Positions 1 through 10,500 of a stretch of DNA of 64,000 nt are shown here, piece by piece (the stretch's first letter is position 1; every line of letters starts with the position of its first letter). The DNA is from Onthophagus taurus (lineage: Eukaryota > Arthropoda > Insecta > Coleoptera > Scarabaeidae). The DNA is taken from contig NC_091968.1 in assembly GCF_036711975.1 (NCBI RefSeq), positions 28,257,001-28,321,000 of the forward strand, written 5' to 3'. Below the pieces are notes generated by a model. It made no database searches, had not been told where the DNA came from, and was given only the letters and a program-made list of their open reading frames with translations. Position numbers and translations under genes: made by a program.

Positions 1-720
1 TTAATAATTTATTTCTCAAGAACTAAAAGTGATTTTTCAAAACGGCTTCTTGCATTTAAAAGGGGACACTTTAATTAATAATTGGTGAAATTTCCACAAG
101 GATCCTTCAAGAAATGAATTTTATAGCGAATTTTGAAAGTTATCGATGAAAATTGCAACATCGAAAATTTTATCAATTGTTTTCTCAAAAATTAAAAGCT
201 TTTTTTCAAAACGGGTTGGTTCATTGGAAAGAAGACACTTTTATTAACACCCTGGGAAATTTTCATATTAATATTCCAAGAACTGGATTTTATACGAATT
301 TTTAAAACTTAATTGGCGAAAATTGCAAAATTCGAACAAATTGTCGATCATTTCAAAAATTTATTTCTCAAGAACTAAAAGTGATTTTTCAAAATGGGTT
401 GGTTCATTGGAAAGAAGACACTTTTATTAACACTCTGGGAAATTTTCATACTAATATTCCAAGAACTGGATTTTATACGAATTTTTAAATCTTAATTGGC
501 GAGAATTGCAAAATTCGAAAAAATTGTCGATTATTTCAAAAATTTATTTCTCAAAAACTAAGAGGTATTTTTCGAAATGGGTTAGTTCATTGGAAAGAGG
601 ACACTTTTATTAACACTTTGGGAAATTTTCATACTCATATTCCAAGAACTGGATTTTATACGAATTTTTACAACTTAATCGGCGAAAATTGCAAAATTCG
701 AAAAAACTGTTATGTTGTTG
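1..720. repeat. Tandem repeat, about 180-bp unit, four copies
   Basis: Four diverged copies of an AT-rich unit run from the window edge. The recurring landmark tttctcaagaactaaaag, or a close variant, appears near 11, 182, 363 and 543, giving a period of about 180 bp. Each copy also carries a gaaagaagacacttttatta-like stretch and a ggattttatacgaattttt-like stretch. No coding frame runs through it. The array may continue left of the window. Confidence 0.85.
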
Positions 721-744
721 ATAAATAAAGTTGTATTCAATGAA

Positions 745-837
745 AAAAGTCCTATTCGGGTTGAACTTGATGATTATCTGCATTGTCTAACATTTAAAAG
801 AGATACTAATTCCTGTGAATGGTGGAGTACTAAGTAA
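745..837 (+). pseudogene. hAT transposase C-terminal dimerisation remnant
   Basis: One frame reads VELDDYLHCLTF followed by a polar stretch and CEWWSTK, ending in TAA at 835-837. An acidic ELDxYL block followed by a WW pair is typical of the hAT C-terminal dimerisation domain (ExxxYL...WW). The expected downstream block up to SERxFS is not present, so this is a short broken fragment. It sits between the 180-bp repeat and the 3' end of the ADAM17 gene. Identification rests on this motif alone. Confidence 0.5.
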
Positions 838-1084
838 TAGGTTCTTAATATCCGACCAAAGCTTAATAGACAACATATATTGTAACACCTCGACCGAAAG
901 CGATTTTGGCTTAAAGTTAAATTACGTTATTGTTCCTTGCAGCTGAGGCATTATGTGTACTACATTTTTTGTTATTTCCTATAGACATCTAAAAGTAAAA
1001 AAAAATACTCAAATTCATAACTCACAAATAACATTATTTACCATTACTATAGATGAATTCTATTTAAAGTTTTTTTAATTAATA

Positions 1085-1320
1085 CATTTATGGTGGATGC
1101 GCCGGAAATCTGTTAAATAATATTGAGGACGAGGTAGTTCTAAATGGTGGTGGGTTGGGACGTTAACGGGGACCGCATGCGGTTAACACCGGCAGCCGCA
1201 AACGCGTACGGGTCATTACCTACATACTAGACGGTACATTGCACGCTATAAACGGGTAAATTAACCGTGTCCTGTTCCTCATTATCCTCCGGACCTCGAA
1301 ATTACGAAACCAGTCCCAAT
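1085..1320. other. CpG-rich single-copy island downstream of the ADAM17 gene
   Basis: A block with many CG dinucleotides and balanced composition in otherwise AT-rich sequence. No frame looks coding and no repeat partner is obvious, except for the short GGTGGGTTGGGA also seen near 52175. It may be a conserved non-coding element or the edge of a neighbouring gene's regulatory region. The stretch 1321-1569 that follows is AT-rich ADAM17 3' flank with nothing I recognise. Confidence 0.3.
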
Positions 1321-1569
1321 TATAATAGACATTCACGTCTTTAATTAAGACATTACTCATTAAATTTCAAATCTAAAATGAAATTTATTTGGTCATCGTT
1401 TGGGATAAATTAGGAGTGTTTATTATTTGAGGAGTCTCAACTATATCCTATTTTTAAAATTTTATTAATACTTCAAAAAAATTATTAAAATTGATAAAAA
1501 AATTTGTCCGACTAGATTTGTTACGTTTTAAGTACAATCTATAACTAATTAATCATCCTATTTATTTAT

Positions 1570-4500
1570 TTATTCAGGAATTACTGAATTAGAATTAGAA
1601 CTTTGAGGAATGGGATTTGCTGGAGCAGCTCTTGGCACTCGAATATGAACAACTCTTCGAGCGACTGAAGGATGAATCAAATCAGCTTTACTCCTCCATT
1701 CTCTCCTTTTAATTTCTTCCCTTCGTCGTTTACGATCGATAAAACTAATAACGCAACTGGTTGGTATCCATAAAAGAGCTGTTACAAGCACGACAGTTCC
1801 TACGATATTATCTCTTAAAAATAATAGGACTTTATTGATGTTTATATCTTCGATTATATCCCAGAAACGTTCGACTACATCTTGCACGGTTTTTTCGCAA
1901 TTTCCCTAATAATTAATTACGTGATTAATAAGAATTAATTTTATTAAGGTTATACTTTGTTGCAAAATCCTTGTATGCAAGGAGTTCCATCGGGGAGAAC
2001 ATCTAAAGGCTCAACAGGAAAACACGTTTCATTCATATTCGTTCGACAACATCTCCTACATGCATTTTCAACTATCAAAAATAAATAAAATTAATAAATA
2101 CATTAATTAATTATTATTTAACCTACTTATATCGCACATACAACTTTGTAAACCTTGAGTTTCACAATATGGTGTGCATTTTCCGTTTCTACATTTCCCT
2201 TTTTCTTGGCAATCGGTTCCGTTGGGCATTGGAGGGCTTTTGGGGCACTCTGCTTGTTTTCCGGTACATCTAGATTCTTGTTCGCAAGTTTGATATTGAG
2301 CATCCCTACATTTAATCCCGGCTTGCATGTATTGGCAGTTTTGGCAACACGGCGAGTTCTTATCGCTACAAACGGCGCCTTGATTTCTCCTCAATTTACA
2401 ATCCTTATCGCAACAAGCGTCGTTATCTTCCGTTCCTAATAATCCCGCGTCGCACTCTTCATCACCCTCAACACGCAAATTCCCACAAAAACTTTCTTCC
2501 GGCTCGGAAAAACACCGCCCCGATTTCGCTTGCAACACTTTTCGAATCGAACGCAAACTGCAGGGAGAAAATCGTTTGTTGTTGACGTCATATCCGCTTA
2601 CGCTGTAGGTGTACATTAAATAAGAACCACCTTGTGAGGCGCTCGGTGAACATTCCGGGATATCCGGATCGTGCTCCGACCCCCAATTATGTCCGAATTC
2701 ATGGGCTGTTACTAAATCGGCTTCACGGGTTATAACACGTTGACCGTAATGATTTCGACTTGAGCTTAAACCAGAATTTAAATAAAGGGTGTATCCATTT
2801 TTGAAGTATTCTAAAAAAAAATTTCAACAAGAATTAAAAGATTTATCAAATTTTTTTTGGGTTACGAAGAGTTTTTAATGCACAATACTCTTTAGATGTG
2901 TGCATTATAGGCACAATACAACTGCAAACAAATTGCGCAAACAATTTTGCAAAAATTGTGTAGTGTATGGTGTTGATTGATGCGTTGCAGAAATTCAAAA
3001 TTGTTTCAAATTAGTTGCCCAACGCCATTCGTTGCGCAACCAATTGCATTGTGTATCAATTTCACGTGTGTTAGTAGAAGGTGGTGAAATTGCTTCTCTC
3101 AATAGTGTGTCTTGTTTTTGTACCGGGAATTTCATATAACTCGCAATATGTGAATACAATAACCATAGTTACGAAACTACTGTGCACTTGAACATAATAA
3201 ATAAACCCGAATGATGATAGTTCTAGTATTAGTTCTACTTTTCGTTCAATAAGAATATACCACAATCTAACGCTGAATAACAATTAAAACTGGAACTAAC
3301 ACTAGACCTAGATCTAGAAACATTCGGATTTAGCCACACGTCTCTCAAGGCGGCTAAACCCGAATGATTCTAGTTATAGGTCTTGTGTTAGCTCTGGTGA
3401 TAGTGCAAAACTAGAACTAACACTATTATGCTGGATGGAATGTTCAAATCATTCCTAAAATTGATCAGCTATTTATCACATTAATGAAGTTGAGGCTCAA
3501 TCTCCCACATGAAGATTTGAGTATTAGATTCAGTTGCAGTACAGCTACAGTGACCAATATTATAATGACGTGGATCTATTGTGGAGGAGAGCAAAGTTTT
3601 GGATCAGATGGTGCCTGGAGATTTGATATTGGCAAATAAAGGTTTCTTAATAAGGACCTTCTTACCACTTGCTTCCACCGTTTTTAACAACACCACAGTT
3701 TACAGAATCTCAAGTATACGAAACACAGCAAATTGCAAAAGTCAGGATTCATGTAGAACAGGCCATCAGGAAGATAAAATGTTACAATATTCTGCTATCG
3801 TTTTATATACAAATTTCCAATATTCCTAAATTAAAGTAGTTGAGGAAAATTATTGAAGAACATTTTAATTTCAAGTTTTTAATGTTTTAATGTATTTTTT
3901 GTAATTCGCTACGGTAATGGAAGCTATAACAGTACTGAAACGGGTGCTGTAATGAGACTCTTTACAGCATCCGATGCTGTAATGAGATTTTAGTAACATT
4001 TTATGGAACCAGTTCAAGTTGGTGACATTGGGTCATTAATTTTTCTAGTTGTCAATGTGACAATTTTTGTCTATGGATGTTTAAACACGTTCTTAGCATC
4101 AAATACAAGGTCCACAATGATGAGGACATGGACTCTGAGCAATTTCTCTTATTTTGGGAGGTGTACATCAAACTTTTTTTTCAGGTGAATATATTTTGTG
4201 TTTTGACAGTTTCTAATTGTCAATTCAAAGTTTCTATTTTCAAGTGTTCCGGTGTTACCAACTGCTACATACCTATTTCCCTACATTGCCAAAATTTACT
4301 TTATTTTTGTTAAAAAAAAGTATAAAAACGCGAATTACAAAAAATAGCATAAAAAACACGTTTCATAAGACTTCAAGCGTGTCTTACGAAACTTGTTTTT
4401 TAATATACTATTTTGTAATTGAGTGTTTTATTAGCTGTATTAAGCACTCAAATGGATGCGTTTATAGATTTTTATTGTTTTCAAGATTGCCTTCAAGCAG

Positions 4501-7500
4501 AAATTATTGCATTAAATTAACTCGCCTGGGCAAAAACGAATGAAAATTTCTTAATTAGCAAGTTTCAACAATATATCCAAATGAAAAGTCTTATTTTATC
4601 AAACAAAACACGAAAACACTAATTGAAAAATTGTATATAGCGATTTAACGTTAGCAACGAAATTGTTTAGAGTTGGTATAAACTCCGTCAAGGCTTAGGT
4701 TGACTATTAAAACTAGAATTAACACAACCTAGAACTAGAAACATTCGAATTTAGCCGCACGTCTCAGAACTAGAAAGTATCGGGTTTAGCCGTGCGTCTG
4801 AGAAATGTTTCCAGTTCTAAATCTAGTGCTAGTGTAAGTCTAGTTTTATGTGTTATTCAGCGCTAGATTGTTGTATATTTTTATTGTAATTTTTATTTTT
4901 ATTGTTGTAATGTCAAATTATATTGACATGTTGCATTTTATGTGGGACAAAGTATACACTTAGTCACGAAAGACTTCGTACAGGCCAGAAATTCGTATTT
5001 ATAAACAAAATAAACGTTTATTTATAACTGTTATAAAACATTTTACAAATTTCCAACAATTAATAATGATTAAAAATTAAAATATATGCTTCTAGTAAGA
5101 ATTAAAAAAGATAACAAAGATGAATTACTTTTTTTGATCACACGAAAGTGTTCGTACAATGAGTTATTAACAAAATAACTGAAGAAAAATCCTATTACAT
5201 AAACAACTAGTATCGTGTTGGTGCTCCTTGCTGTTCTAAAACAGTTTCTAAACGGTTTTGCATCGACGATACTAGGTTTCTAGAAACATCGGGCTTAATA
5301 TTCTCCCATTCTTTCAAAATCGCTTCTTTATCCTATTTTGTCGCAACTTTCTTTCAATTTCGTCCCATAAATGTTCTATGGGATTTTGGTCAGGCGACTG
5401 AGGTAGGTGAATTTAGATTCATCACTAAATAAAACGGTGTTCCAAAATTGAAATTTGCTTTATCAATCCAAAATTTGGATTGATAAAGCTCTTTCCGCAT
5501 TTGTCTTTCATTAAAACCTTGCTTTCGTAACAGCCGACGAATACATTCTGGATGGATATCCTTTATTGTTTCTTTCGACATCTCTGTCGCCAATATTGGA
5601 CCACTCAAAATAGGTTCTTTTAATACTTTACGAATATTTTCGCACTGAACATGTCTTAACACATCAGAATTTACGATATACTAAAGTTAAACGAAGTAAG
5701 AATGTACGAACATTTTCATGACATCAAAAAACGATATTTTTTTACTTATTTATTTATTTAAATAGAATATGCTTTATTTTATCCATAAAACGTTATTAAC
5801 TGTTTTACATTATACATTTCGATAACGAAATGTATCGCAAAATTTATAAATAATCGGTTATTTTGTTATATTTTTTCACCTGCACGAAGAATTTTGTGGC
5901 TAAGTGTAGGTACGCCCTGGTTTCTATGGAAATATATTTTAGTATATTGTATCTTAAGCGGCCTTCACACGATCAATATTGAATTGTCATTGTAATTCCC
6001 TCAGACTATCAATATTTATTGACGATCTACTTAGTTTTGCGCTGGCAGTCAAAGATGTCATACTGTCAAAAAGCTATTTTAGCTTAACAATAAAACGCTG
6101 GAAGTAAAAGAAAATATGGGCTAGGGAATGGCTTTTAAAGAGAGAGACACATTTTCTCACATGAATTTGTTGAATGAGGTTCGCGTAACTACTCCAAAAG
6201 ATTAAGGATTGTCAATCTCTCCCTCAGACTGTCAATATTTATTGTCAATATATCAAATGTTTTGGTTTTTGTCAAACCATGCCATCAATATTGGCAATCT
6301 GTCAATCTTTCTACTCTAAACGTTCAATAATATTGTCAATACTCAGATATTGACAATACACAGTGCTTCCCGAAAGTAATGGATAAATTCGTTAAAACAA
6401 TTAAAAACGGTTTATAGAAAAATCACTGAGATGAATCTAAGGATTTAAATTTTTTACAATTTTTTGGTATAGATTTTAAATTTTTCCGCCATTTTTAAAC
6501 TAGTTATGACGTCATCGCATTTTATTACGGAATATGAAAGGGGATTTTTTTCTGAATTTGGTACAGCCAAAATTAATATTAGTTGCATAAGAAAATTTTC
6601 GAGAAAAATTGCTTTAAAGTTTCATGATTTTCCATTCATTTGAGTTAGAAAAATAGCAGTAGCCATGCGTAACCATAGCAACCAGTTGTTTTAGATATTT
6701 TATGATTAATTTTTGATATCTGACACAGTTGTTTTTGATAACACTTGGTTGCCATGGTTACGCATAGCTACTGCTATTTTGCTATCTTAAATGAATGGAA
6801 AATCATGAAACTTTAACATAATTTTTCTTGAAAATTTTCTTATGCAACTAATATTAATTAGTTGTTTTATTGTTTATTAAACAGTTGTTTTAGATATTTT
6901 ATGATTAATTTTTGATATCTGAAACAGTTGGTTGCCATGGTTACGCATAGCTACTGCTATTTTGCTATCTTAAATGAATAAAATCATGAAACTTTAAAAT
7001 AATTTTTCTCAAAAATTTTCTTATACAACTCATATTAATTATCATTAATCATTAATATTATTACTTACCATCTTGTTAGAATATTTATGTGAATAAAAAA
7101 CTTTCCTTTTCAGAAGGGTGGAATTTTCTTTATTTTCGGCTCAACCGGTTTCGACTATTCTTTTTTAGTCATCTTCAGGAACAATAGCCACGTCAGTTTC
7201 ACTCTTAATTTTCAAAATCTGAATTCATCTCTTCTTTTATACAGGGTGATTCATAAGTAATGGGCCAAATTGTAAATGTACGTTCAGGAGGCCAAAATAA
7301 TAATATTTTCATTAACAATAATGGGTCTTAGTCTGCTCCTTACTGAGATACAGGATGTTAAAGCGAAAAAAATAAAATAGATTTTTGTTAATAGATCAGC
7401 TACTTTTCTACATAATGACTCATAGTTGACTTATAGTTTTTGTAAGGGTAAACAATAATGTGTGAGAGGATTTGAGTTAACTCGTAGATGTCGCCACATG

Positions 7501-10500
7501 CGTCAATGAGCTTTTACGTTTAATGAATAGTTTAAAACATTTTATTGTTAAGTAAACTGATTCATTCTTGTCCTAACATAAATCAAAATGCCGAGACATA
7601 ATCACTTTTCAAACGAAGAAATGAGAGACATGTTATGCGTTTACGCACAAGAACGTTTTTCTGGGCAAGCAGCATCCAGAAAATATCGTGAAATGTACCC
7701 TTACAGAAGGCAGCCAAACCGGAAGATATTTCAAAATATTTATAATCGATTGGGTGAAACAGGTTCATTTCGTCCAAAATATCATACAGGACGTCCTAAG
7801 ATTATCACTCCGCAGCAAGAAGATGAAATTTTGGTAAGAATTGCGCAAAATTCTGAAATAAGCACTCGTCGATTGTCTGCAGCAACTGGAATAAGCCAAC
7901 CATCCGTGACTAGAATTTTACACAAGGAAAATTTATATCCCTATCATTTTATACCTGTGCAAAATTTACTTCCAACAGATTATCGAATCAGAGTTCAATT
8001 TTGTCAGTGGCTAAAAGGAAAATTGAATAATAATCCAACATTCCTAAATAACATTCTTTTCACGGATGAAGCAACCTTTACCAGACGCGGAGTTTTTAAT
8101 TGGCGAAATAGTCATGCCTGGGAAACCGAAAACCCTCGTTTAAAAAAAGATAGACATTTCCAGCACGAGTTTAAAATAAATGTGTAGTGCAGTTGAATTA
8201 CCTCCTAATTTAAATGGAGAGTCATATTTAATTTTTTTAAATAATGACTTAGTCGACCTCTTGGGAGATCTTCCATTACAACTAAGAATAAATATGTGGT
8301 TCATGCAAGACGGTGCTCCTCCACATTTTTCACGTGCTGTGCGCGAACATCTGAATGAAACATTCCCTCACCGTTGGATTGGACGTGGTAGTGAATTTCA
8401 GTGGCCACCATGTGTGGGGTTACATGAAATCAATGGTCTATGCTGAACCTACTATAAATACACGAGACGAGTTATGGAATAGAATTCAAGATGCAGCCAA
8501 TTCAATACGAAATAATCCTGCTACATTTTTTAAAGTCAGACAATCCTTAACCAAACGGTTAAATGCGTGTATAAATGCTGGTGGTGGTCATGTTGAAAAC
8601 CTTTTGCAGTAGCTCATAATTAAGCTAATTCATATGGCGCATGTGGCGACATCTACGAGTTAACTCAAATCCTCTCACACATTATTGTTTACCCTTACAA
8701 AAACTATAAGTCAACTATGAGTCATTATGTAGAAAAGTAGCTGATCTATTAATCTATTTTATTTTTTTCGCTTTAACATCCTGTATCTCAGTAAGGAGCA
8801 GACTAAGACCCATTATTGTTAATGAAAATATTATTATTTTGGCCTCCTGAACGTACATTTACAATTTGGCCCATTACTTATGAATCACCCTGTATATGTT
8901 TTCTTGAATGCTTTGTTATTAAATGATGTTAAAATTGTTTCTAATTTTATGTTTTTTCTTATTTTTTAGATCGTAATATTAATTAGTTGTTTTATTGTTT
9001 ATTAACCAGTTGTTTTAGATATTTTATGATTAATTTTTGATATCTGAAACAATTGGTTGCCATGGTTACGCATAGCTACTGCTATTTTGCTATCTTAAAT
9101 GAATGGAAAATCATGAAACTTTAACATAATTTTTCCTCAACATTTTCTTATGCTACTAATATTAATTAGTTGTTTTATTGTTTATTAACCAGTTGTTTTA
9201 GATATTTTATGATTAATTTTTGATATCTGAAACAATTGGTTGCCATGGTTACGCATAGCTACTGCTATTTTGCTATCTTAAATGAATGGAAAATCATGAA
9301 ACTTTAACATAATTTTTCCTCAACATTTTCTTATGCTACTAATATTAATTAGTTGTTTTATTGTTTATTAACCAGTTGTTTTAGATATTTTATGATTAAT
9401 TTTTGATATCTGAAACAGTTGGTTGTCATGGTTACGCATAGCTACTGCTATTTTGCTATCTTAAATGAATGGAAAATCATGAAACTTTAACATAATGTTT
9501 CTCGAAAATTTTCTTATACGGAATATGAAAGGGGATTTTTTTCTGAATTTGGTACAGGCAAAATTAATATTAGTTGCATAACAAAATTTTCGAGAAAAAT
9601 TGCTTTAAAGTTTCATGATTTTCCATTCATTTGAGTTAGAAAAATAGCAGTAGCCATGCGTAACCATGGCAACCAGTTGTTTTAGATATTTTATGATTAA
9701 TTTTTGATATCTAACACAGTTGTTTTTGATAACACTTGGTTGCCATGGTTACGCATAGCTACTGCTATTTTGCTATCTTAATTGAATGGAAAATTATGAA
9801 ACTTTAACATAATTTTTCTCGAAAATTTTCTTATGCAACTAATATTAATTAATTGTTTTATTGTTTATTAAACAGTTGTTTTAGATATAATTAATTTTCG
9901 TTATCTGAAACAGTTGGTTGCCATGGTTACGCATAGCTATTGCTATTTTGCTATCTTAAATGAATGGAAAATCATGAAACTCAAAAATCAAAAATTTTCT
10001 TATGCAACTAATATTAATTAGTTGTTTTATTGTTTATTAAACAGTTGTTTTAGATATTTTATGTTTAATTTTCGTTATCTGAAACAGTTGGTTGCCATGG
10101 TTACGCATAGCTACTGCTATTTTGCTATCTTAAATGAAAGGAAAATCATGAAACTTTAACATAACGTTTCTCGAAAATTTTCTTATGCAACTAATATTAA
10201 TTAGTTGTTTTATTGTTTATTAACCAGTTATTTTAGATATTTTATGATTAATTTTCGTTATCTGAAACAGTTGGTTGCCATGGTTACGCATAGCTACTGC
10301 TATTTTGCTATCTTAAATGAATGGAACTTTAACATAATTTTTCTCGAAAATTTTCTTATGTAACCAATATTAATATTGACTGTCCTAGATTTAGAAAAAA
10401 GTCCTCTTTCATATTCTGTAATAGAAATGGGGTATTGCTATTTGAAAAAAATATCGATGACGTCGTTACTCGTTTAAAAATGGTGGAAAAAATTTAAAAT

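Noticed and set aside
7135..7185. Hammerhead-ribozyme-like core on the minus strand (CTGAAGA, a short stem, then GAAAC)
   Set aside because: The core and stem II fit, and a short CGG/CCG stem III is possible, but the required U-H before the cleavage site is missing and stem I does not form. It is more likely a fragment of a common insect repeat with this motif.
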